Origin: DASYHS01 sp035998295
GTDB lineage: Bacteria; Pseudomonadota; Alphaproteobacteria; Azospirillales; Azospirillaceae
NCBI RefSeq assembly: GCF_035998295.1
Contig: NZ_DASYHS010000175.1
Span: 1-21,569 of the forward strand
DNA: 21,569 bases
Reading direction: 5' to 3'
The notes under the pieces are model-generated. The model was not told the origin of the DNA, searched no databases, and saw only the letters and a list, made by a program, of their open reading frames with translations. Shown here one piece after another: positions 6,736 to 13,643 of this stretch; positions within the stretch are counted from its first letter, which is position 1; each line of letters starts with the position of its first letter. The translations under genes were made by a program, and so were the position numbers.

Positions 6736-6763
6736 TTGACATTCAAGATCCATGGTGTATCTC
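6736..6763 (+). promoter_or_regulatory. candidate sigma70 promoter for ectABCD
   Basis: A perfect -35 hexamer TTGACA (6736-6741) is followed after 16 bases by a weak -10, TATCTC (6758-6763). Transcription would start near 6770, leaving a leader of about 150 bases before ectA. Another weaker pair, TTCAAA (6614) with TATAGA (6636), lies upstream in the AT-rich pocket. Neither can be confirmed from sequence alone. Confidence 0.35.
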
Positions 6764-6919
6764 TGGATGCAACCTGGGCGCCCGATCGCACATATTGTCG
6801 GGCGTCTCCTGACGAGGCAGCTCTTCCGGTTGGTTCCGGGGGTGTGGGTGCCTTCCTGTTGCCGGGATGAATTGTCTTCCGAGGAGACATCCATTTTCGA
6901 CCATTGATTCGAACTGCCA

Positions 6920-7507
6920 ATGACTGGACCGATGTCTGTGAGTTCCATGATGCGCCCCGCGCGCCATCCCGACGCTTCCGGCCCGCCTTCGGGCGTGCTT
7001 TGGAGCGAAGCCTGCGACGGGCTGTCGCTCAGGAACGCGACGTTCGGGGACGGCGCCGACATCTGGCGGCTGGTCGGCGAGACCGGCGTGCTCGACCTGA
7101 ACTCCCCCTATGCGTACCTGATGATGGGCAACTGGTTCGCCGACACCAGCGTCGTCGCGGCGGCCGACGGCCGCCTCGCCGGCTTCGTGATGGGGTTCTC
7201 TCCCCCGCGCCAGGCCGACACCGTCTTCGTCTGGCAGGTCGGCGTCGCCGCGGCGATGCGCGGCCGCGGCCTGGGCCGGCGCATGCTCGACGCCCTGGTC
7301 CGCCGCTCGCCGGGCGCGATCCGCTACCTCGAGGCGACCGTCACCCCGTCCAACGAGGCCTCGGAGGCGCTGTTCCGCGGCTTCGCGCGCAGCCGCGCGG
7401 CCCGATGCGCGGTGAGCGACCTGTTCCCGTCCCATGCCTTCCCGACCGGCGGGCACGAGGCCGAGCGGCTGTTCCGCATCGGCCCGCTGCTGCCCCGACA
7501 ACAATGA
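6920..7507 (+). CDS. ectA: L-2,4-diaminobutyric acid acetyltransferase
   Basis: EctA acetylates the gamma-amino group of L-2,4-diaminobutyrate using acetyl-CoA, the second step of ectoine synthesis. The 195-aa product is a GNAT protein. It has the EctA-specific VLDLNSPYAYLMM, the acetyl-CoA-binding VGVAAAMRGRGLGRRML (R/Q-x-x-G-x-G/A motif) and the family's YLEATVTPSNEASEALFRGFAR. ATG 6920 is the first start; in-frame ATGs at 6932 and 6947 are alternatives, none with a clear Shine-Dalgarno sequence, so the exact N-terminus is uncertain. It is the first gene of ectABCD, and its TGA overlaps an ATG of the ectB frame. Confidence 0.93.
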   Translation: MTGPMSVSSMMRPARHPDASGPPSGVLWSEACDGLSLRNATFGDGADIWRLVGETGVLDLNSPYAYLMMGNWFADTSVVAAADGRLAGFVMGFSPPRQADTVFVWQVGVAAAMRGRGLGRRMLDALVRRSPGAIRYLEATVTPSNEASEALFRGFARSRAARCAVSDLFPSHAFPTGGHEAERLFRIGPLLPRQQ

Positions 7508-7518
7508 GGAAACCACCC

Positions 7519-8787
7519 GTGGAAACCTTCGAACGGCACGAATCCAACGTCCGCAGCTATGTCCGCGCCTTCCCGGAGATGTTCGTCTCGGCCAAGGGCT
7601 CCCGCCTCGTCGGGCGGTCGGGGCGCAGCTACATCGACTTCTTCGCCGGGGCGGGTGCGCTCAACTACGGCCACAACGACGAGGGCATGAAGCGGCGCCT
7701 GCTGGACTACGTCGCCGGCGACGGCATCGCCCACAGCCTGGACATGGCGACCGAGGCCAAGGCGGCGTTCATCGAGCGGTTCCACAGGGTCGTGCTGGCG
7801 CCGCGCGGCATGGCGCACAAGATGCTGTTCCCCGGCCCGACCGGCACCAACACCGTGGAGAGCGCGCTCAAGCTCGCGCGCAAGGTCACCGGCCGCAAGA
7901 AGGTCGTGAGCTTCACCAACGCCTTCCACGGCATGACGCTGGGCTCCCTGGCCGTGACCGGCAACGCGTTCAAGCGCGACGGCGCCGGCCTGCCGCTGAA
8001 CGACACGTTCTTCATGCCCTATGACGGCTACATGGGCGAGGATTTCGACACGCTGGCCTATTTCGCGCAGACGCTGGAGGACGGCGGGTCCGGCCTCGAC
8101 CTGCCGGCCGCCTGCATCGTCGAGACGGTCCAGGGCGAGGGCGGCATCAACGCGGCCTCGATGGCGTGGCTGCGCCGCCTGCAGGACATCTGCCGGCGCT
8201 GGGAGATGCTGCTGATCGTCGACGACGTGCAGGCCGGCTGCGGGCGCACCGGCACCTTCTTCAGCTTCGAGCCGGCCGGCCTCGACCCGGACATCGTCTG
8301 CCTGTCGAAGTCGCTGTCGGGCTACGGGCTGCCGATGTCGCTGACCCTGGTCAAGCCGGAATACGACCGCTTCGCGCCCGGCGAGCACAACGGCACGTTC
8401 CGCGGCAACAACCACGCCTTCGTGACCGGAACCGAGGCGCTGCGCTTCTGGGAGGACGACGGCCTGGAGAAGGAGGTCGCCCGCAAGGCCGAGACGGTGC
8501 GCGCCGGCTTCGCGCGGATCGCCGGCATGGCCGGCGGGCTGGCGCCGGAGCTGCGCGGCCGCGGGCTGATGCAGGGCATCGCGCTGAACTCCGGCGAGGC
8601 CGCGCGCGCGATCTGCACCGAGGCGTTCCGCCGCGGCCTGGTCCTGGAGACCTCGGGCCCCGACGGCGAGGTGGTGAAATGCCTGTGCCCGCTGACCATC
8701 TCCGACGAGGAGCTGCGCCAGGGCCTCGCCATCCTCGAGGAAGCCTTCGCGACCGTGGCCGCCGGCCCGGTCCGGACGGCCGCCTGA
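7519..8787 (+). CDS. ectB: diaminobutyrate-2-oxoglutarate transaminase
   Basis: EctB is a PLP enzyme that converts aspartate semialdehyde and glutamate to L-2,4-diaminobutyrate, the first committed step of ectoine synthesis. The product has class III aminotransferase motifs: FFAGAGALNYGHN, PGPTGTNTVESALKLAR, FTNAFHGMTLGSLAVTGN, LLIVDDVQAGCGRTG (PLP-binding Asp235) and CLSKSLSGYGLP (Schiff-base Lys264). GTG 7519 is preferred because AGGA (7507-7510) sits eight bases upstream and the protein then begins with the usual (M)ETFERHESNVRSY. An ATG at 7504, overlapping the ectA stop as ATGA, would add five residues but lacks a ribosome site. Length (422 aa) is normal for EctB. Confidence 0.95.
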   Translation: METFERHESNVRSYVRAFPEMFVSAKGSRLVGRSGRSYIDFFAGAGALNYGHNDEGMKRRLLDYVAGDGIAHSLDMATEAKAAFIERFHRVVLAPRGMAHKMLFPGPTGTNTVESALKLARKVTGRKKVVSFTNAFHGMTLGSLAVTGNAFKRDGAGLPLNDTFFMPYDGYMGEDFDTLAYFAQTLEDGGSGLDLPAACIVETVQGEGGINAASMAWLRRLQDICRRWEMLLIVDDVQAGCGRTGTFFSFEPAGLDPDIVCLSKSLSGYGLPMSLTLVKPEYDRFAPGEHNGTFRGNNHAFVTGTEALRFWEDDGLEKEVARKAETVRAGFARIAGMAGGLAPELRGRGLMQGIALNSGEAARAICTEAFRRGLVLETSGPDGEVVKCLCPLTISDEELRQGLAILEEAFATVAAGPVRTAA

Positions 8788-8817
8788 TAATCTGAACAAG
8801 AAGACAGAGACCACGCC

Positions 8818-9228
8818 ATGATCGTCCGCAATCTCGCCGAGGACATCCTCGGCACCGAGGCCGAAGTGAAGGCCGCCACCGGGACCTGGACCAGCCGCCG
8901 CCTGCTGCTGAGCCGGGACAAGATGGGCTTCTCGTTCCACGACACGCTGATCCATGCCGGGACCGAGACCTACATCCACTACGCCAACCATCTGGAGGCG
9001 GTGTACTGCGTCTCCGGCGAGGGCGAGATCGAGCTGATCGAGACCGGGGAGACGTTCCAGATCCGGGACGGCACGATGTACGCGCTCAACGGCCACGAGA
9101 AGCACAAGCTGCGCGCGACGAAGGAGCTGCGCCTGATCTGCGTCTTCAACCCGCCGCTGACCGGCCGGGAGGACCACGACGCATCCGGCGTCTACCCGCT
9201 GCTGACCGACGAAGAGGAGGCGGCATGA
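8818..9228 (+). CDS. ectC: L-ectoine synthase
   Basis: EctC cyclises N-gamma-acetyl-diaminobutyrate to ectoine with loss of water. The 136-aa cupin opens MIVRNLAEDILGTEAEV, as usual for the family. It contains the core HYANHLEAVYCVSGEGEIEL and DGTMYALNGHEKHKLRA, carrying candidate metal ligands Glu60, Tyr88 and a histidine at 93 or 96. The final FNPPLTGREDHDASGVYPLL is a standard EctC end. It starts 30 bases after ectB, and its TGA overlaps the ectD ATG (9225) as ATGA, so ectC and ectD are translationally coupled. Confidence 0.96.
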   Translation: MIVRNLAEDILGTEAEVKAATGTWTSRRLLLSRDKMGFSFHDTLIHAGTETYIHYANHLEAVYCVSGEGEIELIETGETFQIRDGTMYALNGHEKHKLRATKELRLICVFNPPLTGREDHDASGVYPLLTDEEEAA

Positions 9229-10127
9229 ACGGGCCGGTGGTGACCCAGGACCTCTACCCGTCGCGCAAGTCCCCCGAGCCCGGCACGATGGAGCGCCGGG
9301 ACCCCGTCGTGTGGGGCAAGGCGGGGGAGGGGCCGCTGAGTGCGGACGAGCTCGCCTTCTTCGAGCGCAACGGCTACCTGTGGATGCCGGGCTTCATCGG
9401 CGCCGACGAGGTCGCCTCGGTCAAGGAGGAGCTGGACCGCCTGTGGCGGTCCCATGCCGACGACCGCACGGACGAGGTGATCCGCGAGCCGCGCAGCGAC
9501 GAGATCCGCTCGATCTTCCGCATCCACGAGACCAGCGCGGTCCTGCGCCGCCTGATCGCCGACCCGCGCTTCGCCGGCCGTGCCCGCCAGATCCTCGGCA
9601 GCGCCGTCTACATCCATCAGTCGCGCATCAACTACAAGCCGGGTTTCCGGGGCAAGGAGTTCTACTGGCACTCCGACTTCGAGACCTGGCACGTCGAGGA
9701 CGGCGTGCCGAACATGCGGATGCTCTCCTGCGCGATCGCGCTGACCGAGAACACCGTCTTCAACGGCCCGCTGATGGTGATCCCGGAATCGCACCGCACC
9801 TATGTGCAGTGCGTCGGCGAGACGCCGGACCAGCACTACAAGGAGTCGCTGCGCGCCCAGGAATACGGCGTGCCGGACGACGCAAGCCTGCGCCTCCTGG
9901 CCGAGCGCGGCGGGATCGAGACGCCGACCGGCCCGGCGGGATCGGTGATCTTCTTCGACTGCAACCTGATGCACGGCTCGAACGGCAACATCTCGCCGTT
10001 CCCGCGCTCCAACGTGTTCGTCGTCTACAACAGCGTCGAGAACACGCCCCTGCGGGCCTTCGGCCCGCGCGAGCTGCGCCCGCACTTCCTGGGCTCCCGC
10101 GACTTCACGCCGACCGACGCGTATTGA
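9225..10127 (+). CDS. ectD: ectoine 5-hydroxylase
   Basis: EctD is an Fe(II)/2-oxoglutarate dioxygenase that turns ectoine into 5-hydroxyectoine, a stress protectant also useful against heat and desiccation. The 300-aa product (PhyH superfamily) shows the iron triad His149 and Asp151 in FYWHSDFETWHVEDGVPNMR, with His250 in FFDCNLMHGSNGN. The 2-oxoglutarate-binding arginine is Arg261 in PFPRSNVFVVYNSVEN. The QSRINYKPGF segment matches EctD and separates it from other phytanoyl-CoA hydroxylase relatives. It is the last gene of the operon; a REP-like hairpin begins 12 bases after the stop. No ask_ect aspartokinase or EctR-type MarR regulator gene is attached. Confidence 0.95.
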   Translation: MNGPVVTQDLYPSRKSPEPGTMERRDPVVWGKAGEGPLSADELAFFERNGYLWMPGFIGADEVASVKEELDRLWRSHADDRTDEVIREPRSDEIRSIFRIHETSAVLRRLIADPRFAGRARQILGSAVYIHQSRINYKPGFRGKEFYWHSDFETWHVEDGVPNMRMLSCAIALTENTVFNGPLMVIPESHRTYVQCVGETPDQHYKESLRAQEYGVPDDASLRLLAERGGIETPTGPAGSVIFFDCNLMHGSNGNISPFPRSNVFVVYNSVENTPLRAFGPRELRPHFLGSRDFTPTDAY

Positions 10128-10138
10128 GGCCGGCGCGG

Positions 10139-10173
10139 ACATCCCCTCTTCCGTGCAGCGGGAGAGGGGATGT
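10139..10173. repeat. REP-like hairpin, copy 1 (after ectD)
   Basis: ACATCCCCTCTTCCG (10139-10153) pairs with CGGGAGAGGGGATGT (10159-10173) around TGCAG, with one T/G wobble. No T-run follows, so it is not a classical terminator, but such a stem would protect or end the ectABCD mRNA. The same core occurs at 15818 and 21351. Confidence 0.8.
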
Positions 10174-10218
10174 TCAACCGGACGTGACTCGCTCGGAACC
10201 TCCAAACCGGTGCCGTGG

Positions 10219-10247
10219 TTGTCAAAGTTGACGTTGACGGCTATGTT
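10219..10247 (+). promoter_or_regulatory. promoter with embedded operator for the RES/Xre toxin-antitoxin pair
   Basis: TTGTCA (10219-10224) and TATGTT (10242-10247) are separated by exactly 17 bases, a good sigma70-like pair. The spacer carries a perfect inverted repeat GTCAA-AG-TTGAC (10221-10232) followed directly by another GTTGAC (10233-10238). A protein bound there would block RNA polymerase, as expected for antitoxin autorepression. Start-site prediction is near 10254, about 20 bases before the antitoxin ATG. Confidence 0.5.
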
Positions 10248-10273
10248 GGCTGCCAGGGACTGGAGGAACGATC

Positions 10274-10996
10274 ATGGCCGCATTCGGGAAGGAGCATCAT
10301 AAGGAAAAGCGAAGCGGGCATGGTTACGGCGTCCGGTCTGGAGCCCTGAAAGGCGTCAAGGTTGCCATTGTCGACACGCCCGGGGGCGAACCCCGGTCCC
10401 CGGCATACGCGGCGGATGTCGATTTTGCCGTGGTCCCCCGGACCGCAAGGGCCAGGGAGATCGTCAGGAAGGCGCACATCGATGCCAAGGGCATCCTGAG
10501 CGAGACGCTGGAGAGTATCGGCCCGTCTGGCGCCGCGGAACGTGCGGAGACGGAGACTGCCCGGTCGGCGCTGCGCGCCGATGCCTATGCGCCGGATGCG
10601 CGGGCACGGGCGATCCTGCGCGGCCGCGAGATCGCCGAGAACGACCTTCGGGCCAGCGGCGGCGCCTATGAAATGGACCAGGTACGGATGCTGATGGGCA
10701 ACATCTCCCGTCAGGCGGTCGCCAAGAAGGTCGCCCAGGATGCCCTGCTGGCGGTCGATGGTCTCAAGGGAAGCCGACGTTACCCGACCGTGCAGTTCCA
10801 GGGAGACGGTTCGGTCGTGCCGGGCCTGCGCGCGGTGCTGCGTGCCCTGCCGGACAAGAACCCCTGGGTACGCCTCAATTACCTCGTGAACCCGGAGCCG
10901 CGGCTCGGCCGGCGCCGGCCGATTGATCTGCTGCGCGAGGGCAAGGTCGATGCGGTGGTCCATGCCGCTCGGCTGATGGGCGAGCAGGGCGCATAG
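10274..10996 (+). CDS. Xre/MbcA/ParS-type antitoxin (DUF2384-like)
   Basis: The 240-aa product precedes a RES-domain gene and has the expected two-part architecture. A helical DNA-binding region lies at about residues 110-165 (ILRGREIAENDLRA, LMGNISRQAVAKKVAQDALL). The C-terminal DUF2384-like domain at about 187-236 contains NPWVRLNYLVNPEPRLGRRR and PIDLLREGKVDAVVHAARLM, which resembles the W-L-x(n)-GxxPxDLL signature. Family antitoxins bind RES toxins through this domain and repress their own operon. GGAGGA (10262-10267) lies six bases before ATG 10274. The basic, glycine-rich N-terminal tail and the region to residue 100 are longer than in typical members and unrecognised. The call rests partly on the neighbouring toxin. 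Confidence 0.72.
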   Translation: MAAFGKEHHKEKRSGHGYGVRSGALKGVKVAIVDTPGGEPRSPAYAADVDFAVVPRTARAREIVRKAHIDAKGILSETLESIGPSGAAERAETETARSALRADAYAPDARARAILRGREIAENDLRASGGAYEMDQVRMLMGNISRQAVAKKVAQDALLAVDGLKGSRRYPTVQFQGDGSVVPGLRAVLRALPDKNPWVRLNYLVNPEPRLGRRRPIDLLREGKVDAVVHAARLMGEQGA

Positions 10997-11002
10997 CCGC
11001 CC

Positions 11003-11635
11003 GTGCCACCTCATGCTCCGATCGCGGCCCCTCCCGATCCGTTGCCGCGGCCGCCGGCGGATCTGGCCGGCCGGACGCTGCCTGTCCGAACCGTTTCCGT
11101 CGGCGAGACCCTGCCGCGCTTCCACGACGCCCGGCATGGCCCGGTGTTCTTCAACCGCACCAGGGACTATCGCTGGAACGCGCCGCAAGGCTCCTACGGC
11201 GTCTGCTATGCCGGGCTCAGCCTCGAGGCCAGCTTCGCCGAGACTTTCCTGCGCACGCCCGGCGCCACCCTGATCTCCATGGACCTCGTCGAGACCCGCG
11301 CCCTGTCCCGGCTGGTCGCAACGCGGGAGATCCGACTGGTGGAGATGGCCGACACGGGCCTGGCCCGGCTCGGCGCCACCAGCGCGGTCTGTTCGATCCT
11401 GCCCTACGACCTGCCTCAAGAGTGGTCGGCCGCCCTGTACGCTCATCCCGAACGCCCCGACGGCATCCTCTACCGGAGCAGCCACGACGACGGCCAGTTC
11501 TGCGCGGCGTTGTTCGAACCCGCCGGCAACGCCCTGGAGGACGACGGGCGGCGCGAGACCAACCTGCTGGCGTGCGGCTGGTTCTGGGACCTCATGGACC
11601 GATACCTGATTGGCCTTCCGCCAGGCGCGCTATAA
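11003..11635 (+). CDS. RES-domain toxin (NAD+-degrading family)
   Basis: RES toxins deplete NAD+ (phosphorylase/glycohydrolase activity) and stop growth when their Xre-type antitoxin is lost. The 210-aa product has the family order. An arginine lies in LPRFHDARHGPVFFN (about residue 39). An aromatic/glycine segment YRWNAPQGSYGVCYAGLSLE leads to FAETFLR, carrying the conserved glutamate (about residue 80). GILYRSSHDDGQFCAALFEP carries the conserved serine (159 or 160). The GTG start lies six bases after the antitoxin stop with no obvious ribosome site, so translation is probably coupled. A proline-rich N-terminal 25 residues precede the domain. It is convergent with the PemK-like gene across a strong terminator. 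Confidence 0.82.
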   Translation: MPPHAPIAAPPDPLPRPPADLAGRTLPVRTVSVGETLPRFHDARHGPVFFNRTRDYRWNAPQGSYGVCYAGLSLEASFAETFLRTPGATLISMDLVETRALSRLVATREIRLVEMADTGLARLGATSAVCSILPYDLPQEWSAALYAHPERPDGILYRSSHDDGQFCAALFEPAGNALEDDGRRETNLLACGWFWDLMDRYLIGLPPGAL

Positions 11636-11705
11636 CGGTTCGCGGCCGCTCGGGCCGCAGCGCTTCCAGGTCCCATGCCACGCCGCACTGGTCTCGGCCA
11701 GCCCG

Positions 11706-11752
11706 AAAACTGATGGGGAGGGCTCCTTGCGGACCCTCCCCATGACGCTTTT
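11706..11752. terminator. bidirectional terminator between the RES toxin and PemK-like genes
   Basis: ATGGGGAGGG (11713-11722) pairs perfectly with CCCTCCCCAT (11734-11743). The inner TCC/GGA pairs close a TTGC loop, with one bulged C. TTTT follows on the plus strand (11749-11752), and AAAA precedes the stem (11706-11709), giving a T-run on the minus strand. It lies between convergent genes and can serve both. Confidence 0.75.
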
Positions 11753-11830
11753 CGCGAAGCTATGTGATTCCCTTGCGGGAATAGGCGACCGTAGCCGCAA
11801 TTCCTTATCTAATCTTCCGGCGATGGTCGG

Positions 11831-12415
11831 TCAAGCCTCCCCTGCCGGAGAGAGCGGCGGTGCGGTCAACCGATCCAGCTCCCTGGTGGCGCGGGCCTCC
11901 ACCTCGCTCTCGAAGCGCTCGTCATACTCTGCTTGGAGAGCTGTGCGCATCTCGGCCTCCCTCCGGGCAACCTCGTTCCTCACATACCCCTCGACCACCG
12001 CGCAGCCTGATGCGATCGCCCTCGCGACGCCCAGCATCTTCGCTGCGGGGAGCTTGGGTACGACCAGCCGCCGGCCGTCGTAGTATCGTTCCAGCCTATG
12101 GATCCGGACCGTATAGATATGATTGCAGACGGCCCAGACCGGGACATCCGACACCGGGTTCGGGTTGATCGCCAACGGATGATGGTAGGGCTTGGCGACG
12201 CGTGGTTTGGTGCTGGTGAGGGGGACGAAGGAGACGCAGGCCGTCTTTTCGTCCAAATCCGGGCATCCTCTTATCAGTACGCCGGGATGATAGCCGGTGA
12301 ACTCGGGCTCGACGGAGTCGTCGAACATTCCGATCCAGTACACCTCCGCAGCCCGGGGAGCGCGCTGGATGGATATCCGCACCGGGTTCCAGTGCGGTTG
12401 CTGGCCTTTGGGCAT
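11831..12415 (-). CDS. PemK/MazF-like protein with helical C-terminal extension
   Basis: Residues about 22-110 match the pattern of the MazF/PemK/Kid mRNA-interferase fold: a first strand VYWIGMFDD, then EFTGYHPGVLIRG (cf. E-x-x-G-x-RP-x-V/L-I), CVSFVPLTST (the PLTS/T strand) and VWAVCNHIYTVRIHRLERY (cf. cDQI-x-T-V-x-x-x-R-L). The usual catalytic arginine after GY is histidine here (GYHPG), so activity is uncertain. Residues about 124-184 form a charged helix or coiled coil (VRNEVARREAEMRTALQAEY). No separate antitoxin gene is visible within 140 bases upstream. ATG 12415 lacks a strong ribosome site. Twin GGTTACC palindromes lie upstream. It may be an orphan or self-regulated toxin-fold protein, or a domesticated relative. 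Confidence 0.62.
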   Translation of the reverse strand: MPKGQQPHWNPVRISIQRAPRAAEVYWIGMFDDSVEPEFTGYHPGVLIRGCPDLDEKTACVSFVPLTSTKPRVAKPYHHPLAINPNPVSDVPVWAVCNHIYTVRIHRLERYYDGRRLVVPKLPAAKMLGVARAIASGCAVVEGYVRNEVARREAEMRTALQAEYDERFESEVEARATRELDRLTAPPLSPAGEA

Positions 12416-12447
12416 GATCGTCTCGGCAGGTCGTCGCCGAGTGCGAT

Positions 12448-12478
12448 GGTAACCAGTCCTGCACGAAAAGGGTAACCC
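12448..12478. promoter_or_regulatory. pair of GGTAACC/GGTTACC repeats upstream of the PemK-like gene
   Basis: GGTAACC occurs at 12448-12454 and again at 12471-12477 (within GGGTAACCC, 12470-12478), 23 bases apart, roughly two helical turns. They lie 33-63 bases upstream of the PemK-like start, where a promoter would be. Two evenly spaced palindromic sites look like an operator for a dimeric regulator. Confidence 0.4.
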
Positions 12479-12519
12479 AAGTTTCGCGCGGTGCCGGCTT
12501 TCCCTCCTGCCGGCAGATT

Positions 12520-12549
12520 GCGGCCGCCCCCGTCACCGGGCGCGGCCGC
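12520..12549. terminator. GC hairpin downstream of gap
   Basis: GCGGCCGC at 12520-12527 and 12542-12549 pair perfectly; a few more pairs are possible inside. It begins 11 bases past the gap stop on the minus strand. There is no T-run, so it may end or protect the gap mRNA without being an intrinsic terminator. The arms are themselves palindromic, so other foldings exist. Confidence 0.4.
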
Positions 12550-12559
12550 TTCCCGTTCC

Positions 12560-13567
12560 TCAGCCGACCTTCGCCAGGGCGACGGCGGTGTCGCTCATGC
12601 GGTTGGAGAAGCCCCACTCGTTGTCGTACCAGGTCAGGATGCGCACGAGCGTGCCCTCGACCACCTTCGTCTCCTCGAGCGCGAAGATCGAGGAAAGGGG
12701 GTCGTGGTTGAAGTCGGTCGACACCAGCGGCTCGTCATAGACGCCGAGCACGCCCTTCAGCGGGCCCTCGGCGGCGGCGCGGATTGCGTCGTTGACCTCC
12801 TGGACCGTGGTGGCGCGCTTGGCGACGAACTTGAAGTCGACGACCGAGACGTTCGGGCTCGGCACGCGGATCGAGGTCCCGTCGAGCTTGCCCTTCAGCT
12901 CCGGCAGCACCTTGCCCACCGCCTTGGCGGCACCCGTCGTGGTCGGGATCATGTTCAGCGCCGCGGCGCGGGCGCGGTGCAGGTCCTTGTGCATCGTGTC
13001 CACGATCCGCTGGTCGCCGGTGTAGCTGTGGATCGTGGTCATGAAGCCCTTCTCGATCCCGAGCGCGTTGTGCAGCACGAAGGCGACCGGGGCGAGGCAG
13101 TTGGTGGTGCAGGACGCGTTGGAGACGATCTTGTGCTCCGGCGTCAGCTTGTCGTGGTTGACGCCGTAGACGACGGTGATGTCCTCGTCCGTCGCCGGGG
13201 CCGAGATCAGCACCTTCTTCGCGCCCGCCGCGAGGTGCTTGGCCGCGTCGTCGCGCTTGGTGAAGATGCCCGAGCACTCCATCGCGATCTCGACGCCGAG
13301 CTCGCCCCAGGGCAGCTGCGTCGGGTCGCGCTGCTGGACGACCTTGATCGCGTGGCCGTTGACGACCAGCACGCCGTCGCCCGCCTCGACCGTGCCCGGG
13401 AACCGGCCGTGCACGCTGTCGTATTTCAGCAGATGGGCGTTGGTGTTCACGTCGGCGAGGTCGTTGATCGCGACCACCTCCACGTCGGTGCGCCCGGACT
13501 CGTAGATGGCGCGCAGCACCAGCCGGCCGATGCGCCCGAACCCGTTGATCGCAACCTTGACAGCCAT
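12560..13567 (-). CDS. gap: type I glyceraldehyde-3-phosphate dehydrogenase
   Basis: GAPDH converts glyceraldehyde-3-phosphate, NAD(P)+ and phosphate to 1,3-bisphosphoglycerate. The 335-aa product has the N-terminal dinucleotide-binding INGFGRIGRLVLRA (residues 7-20) and VVAINDL (31-37), whose aspartate suggests NAD preference. The catalytic SNASCTTNCLAP has nucleophile Cys153. The C-terminal SWYDNEWG-type signature appears as LTWYDNEWGFSNRM. ATG 13567 follows a very strong AAGGAGGA. It lies 76 bases downstream of tkt on the same strand and is probably co-transcribed with it. In relatives the next gene is pgk; here the next gene downstream is a PemK-like gene in the same orientation after 144 bases. 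Confidence 0.97.
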   Translation of the reverse strand: MAVKVAINGFGRIGRLVLRAIYESGRTDVEVVAINDLADVNTNAHLLKYDSVHGRFPGTVEAGDGVLVVNGHAIKVVQQRDPTQLPWGELGVEIAMECSGIFTKRDDAAKHLAAGAKKVLISAPATDEDITVVYGVNHDKLTPEHKIVSNASCTTNCLAPVAFVLHNALGIEKGFMTTIHSYTGDQRIVDTMHKDLHRARAAALNMIPTTTGAAKAVGKVLPELKGKLDGTSIRVPSPNVSVVDFKFVAKRATTVQEVNDAIRAAAEGPLKGVLGVYDEPLVSTDFNHDPLSSIFALEETKVVEGTLVRILTWYDNEWGFSNRMSDTAVALAKVG

Positions 13568-13643
13568 CCTATCCTCCTTGGTCCGTTCCGGGCGGGGGGC
13601 CGTGCCGCCCGCCCATGCTCGTCTCGTCGTGTGTCGCCCCGAA

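Larger units (their letters stand above)
6444..6919. other. AT-rich regulatory region between the hicB-like gene and ectA
   Basis: This 476-base stretch has no convincing gene. Two short opposing frames (6676-6870 plus and 6672-6920 minus) look like chance. It contains, left to right, a plus-strand terminator-like hairpin (6483-6521), an inverted repeat (6550-6578), a pocket at about 6590-6710 much richer in A/T than the rest of the window, and a TTGACA promoter-like element (6736). This is the natural location for osmotic control of ectABCD. Confidence 0.6.

Noticed and set aside
6676..6920. 64-aa plus and 82-aa minus frames before ectA
   Set aside because: They oppose each other, have no good ribosome site, and lie in a region with regulatory features; no family resemblance.
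6904..7503. N-terminal 200-residue extension of ectB through ectA
   Set aside because: It is ectA read out of frame; the ectB protein starts at 7519 or 7504.
12520..12549. Attachment site from the paired GCGGCCGC sequences
   Set aside because: The arms are simple GC palindromes next to a gene end, with no integrase or second att copy; a hairpin is the simpler reading.
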